DNA of 61,903 bases from an uncultured Oscillospiraceae bacterium (lineage in GTDB: Bacteria > Bacillota > Clostridia > Oscillospirales > Acutalibacteraceae): assembly GCA_959601025.1 (NCBI GenBank), contig CAUGOD010000014.1, forward strand, positions 1-61,903. The letters are read 5' to 3'. How positions within the stretch are numbered: position 1 is the first letter of the stretch; each line of letters starts with the position of its first letter. The translations under genes were made by a program, and so were the position numbers. Below are positions 32,034 to 40,757 of the stretch, piece after piece. The notes under the pieces are model-generated. The model did not search any database, was not told the origin of the DNA, and saw nothing but the letters and a program-made list of their open reading frames with translations.

Positions 32034-33011
32034 TCAGCCGACGATACCCGTCTGCTCGATGGACTGGATGAAATACCGCTGCAAAAATACATACAGCAGC
32101 AGGAGCGGGGCGATCACCAGCATAGTGGAAGCCGCGTAGATCACCGAACGGTAGGCGTTGATGTCGGCGGCGGACACGAAAGTGCCTCCTACGCTCTGCC
32201 CGGCCCCGATGCTGTAGCCGAGCTGGAGCAGCGAGGAGGACAACAGCCGGCGGCTGCTGTCAAACAGCGTCGTATAGTTGCTCTCCCCCCATTGCCATAC
32301 GAAGGAAAAGAGGAAAACAGCCACCATGATCGGGAAGCAGCTACGCACCATAATCAGCGCAAAGGTACGGTACGGCCCTGCGCCGTCGATGGCGGCCGCC
32401 TCGTCGATCTCCTTGGGAATTCCCCGGAAAAACTGCCGCGTAAGGAAAATATACAGCCCGCAGCGGGGGGCCGACCCGGTAACAGCCAGCAAAACGAACG
32501 GCCATATGCTCCCCACCAGCCCGCAGGACTTGAAGTTCAGGAACTGAGGCGTTACCACAATCTGGGTAGGAATCACCATCATGACGATCACGCACAGGAA
32601 CAGCAGCCCTTTTCCCTTGAAGGGGAACCGCGCGAAACCATAGCCGATCAGCGTGCAGGCGACCGTCTGCAGCAGGGCCACCAGCGTGCAGAGAAAGACG
32701 GTGCTGCCGAGTACGGAAAGATAATCCATGATTTGGACCGCGTCCACATAATTGGCGAAGGTAAAGTTTTTGGGAATCAGCTTGACCGTCCGGTCATACA
32801 GGTCGGTCGGCTGCATGAAAGACATGGCGATCTTGGCCAGAAGCGGCTTGAGAATAATAAAGCAGATACAGACGACAAACGCCAGCCGGAACAGCATCCC
32901 CACCGCCGAACGCGCGGCGCGTTTGTTCACATGCCGGTGAAGCGCCTTCCGGAAACGGACGCCTTCCGCGGGCATCCGCCTTTTTTTCTCCACCGCAGCC
33001 GCCTTATTCAT
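32034..33011 (-). CDS. Carbohydrate ABC transporter permease (MalG type), system B
   Basis: The 325-aa inner-membrane protein has six predicted membrane segments and the EAA loop (EIDEAAAIDGAGPYRTF) that docks the ATPase. A long cytoplasmic N-terminus (about 40 residues, basic) is unusual but common in this subgroup. It overlaps the preceding permease gene by 8 nt. No ATPase gene is nearby; such systems share one MsmK-type ATPase. Confidence 0.9.
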   Translation of the reverse strand: MNKAAAVEKKRRMPAEGVRFRKALHRHVNKRAARSAVGMLFRLAFVVCICFIILKPLLAKIAMSFMQPTDLYDRTVKLIPKNFTFANYVDAVQIMDYLSVLGSTVFLCTLVALLQTVACTLIGYGFARFPFKGKGLLFLCVIVMMVIPTQIVVTPQFLNFKSCGLVGSIWPFVLLAVTGSAPRCGLYIFLTRQFFRGIPKEIDEAAAIDGAGPYRTFALIMVRSCFPIMVAVFLFSFVWQWGESNYTTLFDSSRRLLSSSLLQLGYSIGAGQSVGGTFVSAADINAYRSVIYAASTMLVIAPLLLLYVFLQRYFIQSIEQTGIVG

Positions 33012-33930
33012 TGTAAAACACCACCCTTGAAATCACAAAGAACGCCACGCCCAGCACGACGAAAACCAGCAGGAAATACAGCCAGGCGGCCGCCGAGGCG
33101 ACGCCGAAATTGGACAGGCCGCACAACTCGCTCCAAATACGGGTTATCAGAGGATTTTTGCTGTTGGTAAACGAGTCGATGATGGTGTATACGACGTTCA
33201 GCAGCAGGTACGGTCCGCACATTGGGAAGGTGATCTTCCAGAAGTTCACCCATCCTGTCGCTCCCTCGATATCAGAGGATTCGAACAGCGACGGAGAAAT
33301 GGTATTCAGCCCGCTGATGAAAATAATAATCTGGATACCCGAGCGGATAACGATGTCGTACAGGTTATCGATCGCCTGGGAAATATAGGAGGAAATCCCG
33401 GCGGGCAGACTGCCGGCAAACAGCTCCTCGATAAAGCGGAGGGAGGACTGGGAGGCCCCCGCCGCATCGGCGTTCAGCACCGTGTCCCGGTTCATCACCA
33501 TGGATATGACGCTGTTGGAATCCACGGAGGTCAGCATCCCGGTCGCGATAATGACCGGCAGGAAAAAGATGGCGCGGGCAAGCGTCCGCCCATGGAAGGG
33601 CTTGCTGAGGACCACCGCCGAAAAAAAGCTGAAGGGAACGATGATCAGGGTGTCTCGGATGGTGGTTTTCAGCGACGCGATCAGTTGCTGCCGGTATACC
33701 ACATCCACCCCCAGCACATAGCGGTAATTGCCGAAGCCAAGCGGCTTAAGGGAATATCCCGACGCCACGATGGACAGCTCGCTGAAGCTGAAAACCATCG
33801 ACTGGATAATCGGCAGCAAGATGAAGAGGACAAACCCAATCACGAACGGCGCGACAAACACATATCCGGTGCGGGAACGGTTGGCGATCAGGCGGCTTTT
33901 CCGCCCTTTTTTCCTTATGGCCTTTTCCAT
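33004..33930 (-). CDS. Sugar ABC transporter permease (MalF type), system B
   Basis: Integral membrane permease of about 308 aa with the N-terminal RTGYVFVAPFVIGFVLFILLP segment and a degenerate EAA loop (SSDIEGATGWVNFWKITFP). I choose the ATG at 33930, because GGAGG lies 8 nt before it and the upstream ATG at 33945 contains that site. Forms a heterodimer with the permease that follows. It is placed directly after the DUF5696 gene. Confidence 0.9.
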   Translation of the reverse strand: MEKAIRKKGRKSRLIANRSRTGYVFVAPFVIGFVLFILLPIIQSMVFSFSELSIVASGYSLKPLGFGNYRYVLGVDVVYRQQLIASLKTTIRDTLIIVPFSFFSAVVLSKPFHGRTLARAIFFLPVIIATGMLTSVDSNSVISMVMNRDTVLNADAAGASQSSLRFIEELFAGSLPAGISSYISQAIDNLYDIVIRSGIQIIIFISGLNTISPSLFESSDIEGATGWVNFWKITFPMCGPYLLLNVVYTIIDSFTNSKNPLITRIWSELCGLSNFGVASAAAWLYFLLVFVVLGVAFFVISRVVFYNE

Positions 33931-33935
33931 TCCGT

Positions 33936-36533
33936 TCACCTCCATTCCCGATAGGCACAGCCGCGGGCGGGAACAGTCAGGCCGCCGTCCAGCTCCACGC
34001 TTTCTTCGTTGTAATTGACCGCGACGGCTACGCCATTGTCATAGCGAACCTCAACCACCCGCTCCGCCGGGCGATCATACTGGACAATCCGGCAGCCGTA
34101 TACCGGCGCCAGCGCCTCCGTTACCCCGCGGAAAAGCTCCAGCCGATCCTCCTGCAGCGCCGTCCCGTAATACTCGTCGTAATCGGTTCCCTTCAATATC
34201 TCGTTATCGGCCTGCATCAGGGTGACATACGGCGCGCTGCCGGTCTCGATGCAGCGGAGCCGGTAAAGCTCCGGATCGTTCTGAACGTTGACCGCGGGGG
34301 CCGAATACGCCACATAACCGGACAAAACCGTCTGTACAAACGGGATTGTTTCGGTGATCAGCGCATGATCGTTGGTCTGCAGCGGAACGCCGGACAGGTA
34401 AGCCGCATAGGGAAGGACATATTCGTTCGCCCCGCCGATCAGCAGCTCCAGCCCCGCGTCGCGCAGGGTCTGCAGCGTCTGAACGCCGATCCGTCCGGCT
34501 TCCGAACGGGAGGTGAAACGATCGTTCGTAAAGTCGGCGGAAAGCTCCGCGCCCATAAACGGAAGGGAAAGGAGGTTCAGCCCGCTGCCGGTCAGGGATT
34601 CCGTAAAACGGGCAGCGGCCGCCAGCTGCTTCTCCGGCCTGAGCACATAGCCTGTTCTTCCGCCGTCCTTCAGAAAGGAGGCCCGGCTGTAGGAGGCTTT
34701 AACGGCGGTTTCGCCGCTGATCAGGCGGGCGGCGTCCTCCGACAGGGAGAAGCCGTCGGCCAGGCCATCACGGTAGACATACTGGAAATCTGCGTCCGGA
34801 TACAGGAGCACCCCGTTTTCCCCGCAATATCGGGACAGGTCCAGGAGTCCATCCAGTCCGCCCAGCCGGCTTTCCGCCCGGACACGGTCCGCCAGCCCGC
34901 TGCGCACCCCGCCCTTCTGCCAGCCGGTATACTGCGCCACCAGCTGCGCGTCCGGCACTCCCTGACGCAGGGACGCCAGCAGCTCCTTCGCCTGCGAAAA
35001 GGTGGTAAGCTCCCGGATCACCTCCACCGGCACCCCCAACAGGGGCTCCACGTCGTCGATCGCGCCGAGGAGCTGCACAAAGGCGGGAACGCTCCGCAGC
35101 CCGGAGCTTTCATCCCCAAACAGACGGGCCCGGTAGTCGGCGGCAATATCCTCCCAGGTGTTTTTTTCCTTCTCGAGAAAGGTATAGGAGACCTCGATCT
35201 CCTCCAGGTTGGCATGGTCGGGATAACTGCGGACCGGATCGTTATCGCTCTCCAACAGCTTGACCGACGCATAGTCGAGCAGCTTAAAGCGGAAGGCGAC
35301 GTTTCCGGTCTCTTCCGTGGTATAGCGCGGCGTTACGGTGATTGAGACGTTCTCGGCCGCCGATTCGACATGAGCGTAGCACGCTCCCTCGCCGCTCACC
35401 AGCCCGTATACCGGCAGGGACAACGGCTCCTTCCGGGAAACGGAGGCTGCCTGATACACCGAATAGTCCGCCCCGTATACCGCCTCGCTGTATACCGGTG
35501 TGTTTGCAGAGACAATTTCGCCCAGCCGTACAATACCCCCGCAGCCGTCGGGAAGAACCGCTTCCGTGGATTCCAGGCTGTCCCGGGTATTCCAGTAGGG
35601 CAGCACGGAGATTCCGGTAATCTTCAGATCCTCCACCGCTGTAATCGCGGCGGTATCAATCCGCACATACAGCCGCCCGTCCCGCAGGGTATATTCCACC
35701 GGGATCTCGAAATGAGAGGACTTGCTTTCGGCGGGCAGGTAGCCCACCTCCTCCTGGTCCCTTTCCCGCTCCTCGGCGGTATAGCCAATCGCCGTAAAAT
35801 AGTCCTTCAGCCGGTTTTTTTCGATTTTGGAGGGGTTGTTCTTCAGCACGCGGATTACACCGAGCTGCTCGATGTTCGTATACGATGATTTCAGCACCGC
35901 ACGGGACTGCTGGTCGGTGATCTTTTCAAAATTGGTTTCGGAATAATACATTTTCAGATAGGTCTGCTGCTCCGCATCCAGCCGGGAAAGAATTTCCTCA
36001 AACCGTTCGATGGTCATCGCCGCCGGAAACAGTTCCTGCGGCGCGACCCGGCCGAAACGGTACAGCACCCGCAGCCCGTTTTCCACCGCCTGCGTCTCAT
36101 ACTGCCCGTATTGGACGCAATCGCTGAAGGAGGTCAGCGTCTGCTCGGTTTCATTGGCGGTGATGACGTTCACCACCAGCAGGGAGGAATACTCCCCCCG
36201 CCGGGAAGCGCTGCGTTCAAGACGGTCTTGGGGATTGGAATACCACACCAGTCCGTCCGCTGTTTCTACCGCCAGCTCTCCCGTCAGCTCGTGGTAGTAA
36301 AGGGTGGTTCCGCCCTCCTGTGCAATCGGCGTCATCTTCTCCAGCCCCAGCGCGTCGCCGGTGATTTCCACCGCCTCTTCCCTCGTCCCCCATTCGGAGA
36401 GCGCGGAGCGAGACAAAACGCCGAACAGGGCTTCTTTTCCCTTTAAATTGCCGCCCGCGGTCAGAAACAGCGCAAGCACGCCAATCACCGCCAGGAAGGC
36501 CAGCGGCTTGACGATCCAACGAAGCCTTTGCAC
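33936..36533 (-). CDS. DUF5696-type membrane-anchored protein
   Basis: The 865-aa protein has one N-terminal membrane anchor (FLAVIGVLALFLTAGG) and a large extracytoplasmic part. The segment LYYHELTGELAVETADGLVWYSNPQDR is characteristic of DUF5696 proteins, which occur in sugar-ABC loci of Paenibacillus-like bacteria. The second half (about 500-780) has alternating strands and helices, including LLYPDADFQYVYRDG and YVTLMQADNEILKGTDYDEYYG, as in a TIM-barrel glycosidase. GTG start after GAGG. No enzymatic role is established for the family. It may bind or cut the glycan at the cell surface. Confidence 0.7.
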   Translation of the reverse strand: MQRLRWIVKPLAFLAVIGVLALFLTAGGNLKGKEALFGVLSRSALSEWGTREEAVEITGDALGLEKMTPIAQEGGTTLYYHELTGELAVETADGLVWYSNPQDRLERSASRRGEYSSLLVVNVITANETEQTLTSFSDCVQYGQYETQAVENGLRVLYRFGRVAPQELFPAAMTIERFEEILSRLDAEQQTYLKMYYSETNFEKITDQQSRAVLKSSYTNIEQLGVIRVLKNNPSKIEKNRLKDYFTAIGYTAEERERDQEEVGYLPAESKSSHFEIPVEYTLRDGRLYVRIDTAAITAVEDLKITGISVLPYWNTRDSLESTEAVLPDGCGGIVRLGEIVSANTPVYSEAVYGADYSVYQAASVSRKEPLSLPVYGLVSGEGACYAHVESAAENVSITVTPRYTTEETGNVAFRFKLLDYASVKLLESDNDPVRSYPDHANLEEIEVSYTFLEKEKNTWEDIAADYRARLFGDESSGLRSVPAFVQLLGAIDDVEPLLGVPVEVIRELTTFSQAKELLASLRQGVPDAQLVAQYTGWQKGGVRSGLADRVRAESRLGGLDGLLDLSRYCGENGVLLYPDADFQYVYRDGLADGFSLSEDAARLISGETAVKASYSRASFLKDGGRTGYVLRPEKQLAAAARFTESLTGSGLNLLSLPFMGAELSADFTNDRFTSRSEAGRIGVQTLQTLRDAGLELLIGGANEYVLPYAAYLSGVPLQTNDHALITETIPFVQTVLSGYVAYSAPAVNVQNDPELYRLRCIETGSAPYVTLMQADNEILKGTDYDEYYGTALQEDRLELFRGVTEALAPVYGCRIVQYDRPAERVVEVRYDNGVAVAVNYNEESVELDGGLTVPARGCAYREWR

Positions 36534-36537
36534 AGCA

Positions 36538-37164
36538 TCACATCCTCAGTTTCAGTTCGACGATAACGCCCTTGATATAATTGATCAGTTGGTCAATACA
36601 GCTCAGGAACAGCACCGATAGGAAGGCGATAAACGCCATCGCCGCCACAGTCAGGATCAGGGACAGGATGGATTTGGACACCGTGAACTGGTGCACCGTA
36701 ACCATCCCGCAGAAAAGCAGCAGGCCGGATATCACCAGCCCGATATTCAGGATCAGCCCCAGGAACGCGCTTTCATCCGCGGTAAGGAACTGGCTGAGCA
36801 GCACATACAGGAATACCGTGACGGTGTAGGGCATGGTCGCGTAACAGGTCGCCATGAAAATATCCACGAACCGTCCCTCGCCGTCCATCAGAACGGTAAT
36901 CGACCAGTTGGCGACCGTCCAGAGCAGCACCGGCACCACCACGTTGGCGACCTGCCGGAAAACATTGAATTCCCGGAGATTGACCAGATGGAAGGACAGG
37001 CCGGTATACAGCTGCTGTGCGATCAGCGCGGCCGCCATCAGCACCAGCAGGAGGATGCAGGACAGCAGGTTTCCCTGCTTCTCAAAGCGCATATCGTAGA
37101 AGCCCTGGATGGGATGGGAGAGGATATGGAAGGAATATTTTAGGCCGTCAAATACCTTCTTCAT
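36538..37164 (-). CDS. YIP1-family membrane protein
   Basis: About 208 aa with five hydrophobic segments and the starting block KYSFHILSHPIQGFYDMRFEKQGN, typical of bacterial YIP1-family proteins found beside DUF5696 genes. The frame is open to 37392, but that part overlaps the upstream gene and lacks an RBS. I favour the ATG at 37164 (or 37185). The role is unknown; it may be a membrane partner of the neighbouring NHL or DUF5696 proteins. Confidence 0.72.
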   Translation of the reverse strand: MKKVFDGLKYSFHILSHPIQGFYDMRFEKQGNLLSCILLLVLMAAALIAQQLYTGLSFHLVNLREFNVFRQVANVVVPVLLWTVANWSITVLMDGEGRFVDIFMATCYATMPYTVTVFLYVLLSQFLTADESAFLGLILNIGLVISGLLLFCGMVTVHQFTVSKSILSLILTVAAMAFIAFLSVLFLSCIDQLINYIKGVIVELKLRM

Positions 37165-37220
37165 TGTGATGACCATGCCTTTCATAGAATCCGGGACGCC
37201 TTTGCCGGTGACAGGCGGAG

Positions 37221-38801
37221 TCAGCCCGTGTCCCGGTTCATACGGCCTTTCCGGGCTTTTCTTTTCCGCAGCAGGAGAACCCCTTTTATAGCAAAGGCGA
37301 CGACAGCCAGCGCCGCGACTGCCAGCGCCGCCGGAGCGAACCAGCGATCGACCAGAACCGCGCGGTATTGCTTGAACGCCTTGGAATACCAAGTCTGGTT
37401 GGAGCTTTTCTCAAAGCAGTCCATCGCCCGGGTATAATCCTTCTGCTGATACGCGAGCTTGCCCAGCTCGGTGTAAGCCATATCGTAGTTTGGGTCCATC
37501 GCCAGTACGGTTTCCCAGTGCTCGCCGGCCTGCGCCGTGTTTCCCTCCCGCTCTGCGCGGATTGCCTGGTCAATGGTACGGGCAAAGCCTGTCTGACGGT
37601 ACAGGATCAAGCTTTTGGCCCCGTTGTCCGCCACATAGAGGAATTCTCCCCGACAGGCGATGGCGGAAGGGATGTTAAGGCCGCCGGCGGAAACATCCGG
37701 CCCGTTGAAGGCATACAAAAGGTTGCCGTCCGAATCGTAAGTGAAAATATGCCGGCGGTTGCCGTCGATAACGGAATATTTCCCGTCTTCTCCGCAGGCG
37801 ACATCCACGATTTTGGAAATCCCGGTGTAGGCGGTTTCGGTGGAATCCGGGATTTCCAGATCCCCAACCGGCGGCCCGTAGCCGTTGCGGCGAAGGATAT
37901 CGTTGCCCAGCAGGTTCAGCCGGCGAGCCAGCGCCCCCTGCTCCGTTCCGTTCCCGGATTCGATTTCCGCGACCACCACATCCTCGTCCACATTTGCGAG
38001 GGTGACGAAGAGGAATCCCTCCTCATCCAGATCGATGCTGTTGTATTCGATCGGCACGAAATCGGTCATCCGCTCTCGCTGCGCCTTGGTGGAGAAGCGG
38101 CGCCACAGCAGCTCCAGCGCGCTGTAGTTCACCTTCCCGGCAGCCAGAAAGCCCACGAATTTCCCGTTTGTATTAAACTCGATAATGCCCTCGTTGATAT
38201 TGGTGGCCACCACATGGATTCGGCCGGTGGCGTCTACGGCGAGCTTGGCCGGACTGTAGCGGTCATAAAAATCCTCGTCGAGTATCTGGAAGCTGCTGCT
38301 CGACGGAGCCTCGATCACCCGGATCAGGCGGAATTCGCCGTCCATATGCAGGATCCGCTTGCTCTTGCCGTCCGCCAAATAAATTTCCTGCCCTTCGGTG
38401 ACAAACAGCCCCAGCGGCTCCTGAAACGGAAGAACCGTCCCATCCTCCTGTGTGCAGCCCTCTGCCGAACGGAGCAGATTCAGCTCGGCATCGAACACCA
38501 GCACCCGGTTGCTTTCCGGGGAGTTTCCGCTGACCGCCGCGTAAACCCGGCCCGAACTGTCGGCAAACACGTCGTTGACGTTCTGAAAATCGGTCCCGCC
38601 GATCGAAAGGCCGTTGACCCGCCGGACCGCTGTATACGGGTCAGGACAGGCCACCGCGTTTCCCCAGACGTCATAGGTGTAGGCGGGGAAGGCGGACTGG
38701 AGCGAAGAATCCGACGACGAAGCCGCCTCCGCGCCGGCCGCCAAGGGGAAACAGACTGTGCAAAGCAGACACAGCAGGGCCCGTTTCGCTTTTATCCTCA
38801 T
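37221..38801 (-). CDS. Secreted NHL/beta-propeller protein with TPR and C-terminal membrane anchor
   Basis: The 526-aa protein has a signal peptide (KRALLCLLCTVCFPLAAGAEA) and NHL-like propeller repeats (about 50-405: VNDVFADSSGRVYAAVSG, PAKLAVDATGRIHVVATN, IVDVACGEDGKYSVID, PSAIACRGEFLYVADNG). A TPR pair (about 420-470: EHWETVLAMDPNYDMAYTELGKLAYQQKDYTRAMDCFEKS) and a C-terminal membrane helix with a basic tail follow. It looks like a surface protein-interaction platform. RBS GGGGAG. It is cotranscribed with YIP1 and DUF5696. Confidence 0.75.
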   Translation of the reverse strand: MRIKAKRALLCLLCTVCFPLAAGAEAASSSDSSLQSAFPAYTYDVWGNAVACPDPYTAVRRVNGLSIGGTDFQNVNDVFADSSGRVYAAVSGNSPESNRVLVFDAELNLLRSAEGCTQEDGTVLPFQEPLGLFVTEGQEIYLADGKSKRILHMDGEFRLIRVIEAPSSSSFQILDEDFYDRYSPAKLAVDATGRIHVVATNINEGIIEFNTNGKFVGFLAAGKVNYSALELLWRRFSTKAQRERMTDFVPIEYNSIDLDEEGFLFVTLANVDEDVVVAEIESGNGTEQGALARRLNLLGNDILRRNGYGPPVGDLEIPDSTETAYTGISKIVDVACGEDGKYSVIDGNRRHIFTYDSDGNLLYAFNGPDVSAGGLNIPSAIACRGEFLYVADNGAKSLILYRQTGFARTIDQAIRAEREGNTAQAGEHWETVLAMDPNYDMAYTELGKLAYQQKDYTRAMDCFEKSSNQTWYSKAFKQYRAVLVDRWFAPAALAVAALAVVAFAIKGVLLLRKRKARKGRMNRDTG

Positions 38802-38814
38802 GCCGTTTCTCCCC

Positions 38815-39777
38815 TTATTCTTTGATGCCTGACATCGCCATCGTCTCCAGAATATTGCTCTGTGTAATGATAAACACGGCGATGGGTACTATCATCATCA
38901 CCACACTAACGGCTGCCGCCGCGCCCGCCCGGGCGATCCCGCCCGCGGCGATCTGGCTGAGCGCGTAGGACAGCGGCTTCAGTTCCTCGCTCCGGATGGC
39001 GATGCCGCCGTTGGAATTCCACAGGGTCTGCACAGAAAAAATGATCAGAGTCAGCCAGGCCGGCTTGACGCTGGGCATGACGATGCGGAAAAATATCCGG
39101 ACCTCCCCCGCCCCGTCGATCTTCGCCGCCTCCAGCAGGGAGTCGTGGACGTTGGACATGAACTGTTTCATCAGGAACGCGCCCATCGGCGACCCAACGG
39201 CGGACAGCAGAACCGCCCCATAGGTGTCGATCAGCTTCAGCTTGGACAGGATGATGTAGTTGGGAATCATCGTGACGGTGGAGGAAAACAGCAACGCCAG
39301 GGTCACGGTGGTGAAAAACAGCTCCTGCCCGTGAAAGCGGTGCTTTTCCAGCACATACGCCGCCATGGAAGCGAAGATCACATGCAGCGCGGTCCCCACC
39401 ACCGTAATAAAGATCGTATTGAAGAAATACCGGCTCATCGGTACCCAGGTATTGCTCATCAGAGTAACCAGGTCGCGGAAATTGTCCAGCGTGGGATGCT
39501 GCACGAAAAAGCGGGGCGGGTACAGATACAGCTCGTTGAGCGGCTTGAGCGAATTGCTCACCACATACAGCATGGGAATAATCATCAGCACGGACAGAAG
39601 CCCGAGAAACAGAATATTCAGCGCGTCGCCGTACAGACTGCGCCGCCGGCTGACGCCGAGCGCATGCCGCAGGCCGTTTGTCAGCCGGCGCCTCCTCCGC
39701 TGCGGGAGGACGGCTGCCGGAGAGCCTTCGGCCGCCGGTTCCGGCACGCGTTTCCGACTACCTACCGTCATTCTCAT
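38815..39777 (-). CDS. Carbohydrate ABC transporter permease (MalG type), system A
   Basis: The 320-aa membrane permease has the EAA-type loop DSLLEAAKIDGAGEVRIFFRIVMP and six membrane segments after a basic N-terminus of about 50 residues. Its start overlaps the stop of the preceding permease (ATGA), indicating coupled synthesis of the two halves. Confidence 0.92.
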   Translation of the reverse strand: MRMTVGSRKRVPEPAAEGSPAAVLPQRRRRRLTNGLRHALGVSRRRSLYGDALNILFLGLLSVLMIIPMLYVVSNSLKPLNELYLYPPRFFVQHPTLDNFRDLVTLMSNTWVPMSRYFFNTIFITVVGTALHVIFASMAAYVLEKHRFHGQELFFTTVTLALLFSSTVTMIPNYIILSKLKLIDTYGAVLLSAVGSPMGAFLMKQFMSNVHDSLLEAAKIDGAGEVRIFFRIVMPSVKPAWLTLIIFSVQTLWNSNGGIAIRSEELKPLSYALSQIAAGGIARAGAAAAVSVVMMIVPIAVFIITQSNILETMAMSGIKE

Positions 39778-40736
39778 CTGCCCACTCTCTCCAAAATCTT
39801 GTTAATCAGCTTGCGCGCCAGAAGCATCATCAGGAAAAGCACCGTCGACATTGCGCAGGCGTAGCCCAGCTCAAAACGGGAATATCCCACGTCCGCCATC
39901 AGGTTAACGATAGTGGTTGCGACGTTGTCGGTTGAGGGATATCCGGCCAGCGCTACCGTAACGTCGTGAATGGAAAACGACCCGGATATGCTCATGATCG
40001 CGCCGAACAGCAGCGTCGGCTTCATCATCGGCAGGGTGATGTACCACAGCTCCTGCCACCGGTTTCGCAGCCCGTCCATCGCCGCCGCCTCGTACAGCGA
40101 CTGGTCGATATTTTTGAGACCCGCGACGAAAGACAGGAACCCTGCCCCCATGCTGCCCCACAGCACGCAGAGGATAATAACCCCCTTGATGTAAGCGGCG
40201 TCGCTCAGCCAGGCGATCGGCGTGTCAATGAATCCCCACTGAAGCAGGAAGCCGTTGACATACCCGTACATATCCCCGGAAAACAGGATAGCGAACACCG
40301 CATAAATGGAGCCGGCGATCGCCGGGGAATAGAAGATTAGGACAAACAGCATCCGCAGACGGGAAGCCACCTCGTTGATGAGCCACGCCACCACAAAGGA
40401 AAGCAGGTATCCGGCGGGACCCACGACGATTGCCAGCTCCAGCGTGTTCTGAAACGCAGTCGGGAACACGTCGTCCCGGGTAAACATGCGGATATAATTG
40501 TCGAACCCGATGAAACGGAGCGGCTCGAACACATTGTTGTAGGTAAAGCTGTAAAACACCGCCATCAGGACGGGCAGCACCGTCGAGAGGATAAACGCCG
40601 CTGCAAAAGGCAGGAGAAACAGGTAGGACACCTTCTGCTCCCAAACTTCCCGAAAATACCGGGCAATCGGCGACCCAATCGGTGACCGGACGACCGTTCC
40701 ATGCGGGGATTGCTGTAATTTTCCCATTCGTATCAC
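39774..40736 (-). CDS. Sugar ABC transporter permease (MalF type), system A
   Basis: The 320-aa integral membrane protein has YLFLLPFAAAFILSTVLPVLMAVFYSF at the first membrane segment and the EAA loop SLYEAAAMDGLRNRWQELWYITLP. The GTG start at 40736 follows AGAGG by 8 nt. It lies directly downstream of the large solute-binding protein, its probable partner. Confidence 0.92.
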   Translation of the reverse strand: MIRMGKLQQSPHGTVVRSPIGSPIARYFREVWEQKVSYLFLLPFAAAFILSTVLPVLMAVFYSFTYNNVFEPLRFIGFDNYIRMFTRDDVFPTAFQNTLELAIVVGPAGYLLSFVVAWLINEVASRLRMLFVLIFYSPAIAGSIYAVFAILFSGDMYGYVNGFLLQWGFIDTPIAWLSDAAYIKGVIILCVLWGSMGAGFLSFVAGLKNIDQSLYEAAAMDGLRNRWQELWYITLPMMKPTLLFGAIMSISGSFSIHDVTVALAGYPSTDNVATTIVNLMADVGYSRFELGYACAMSTVLFLMMLLARKLINKILERVGR

Positions 40737-40757
40737 CCGAAATCCTCTGTAATCGGC

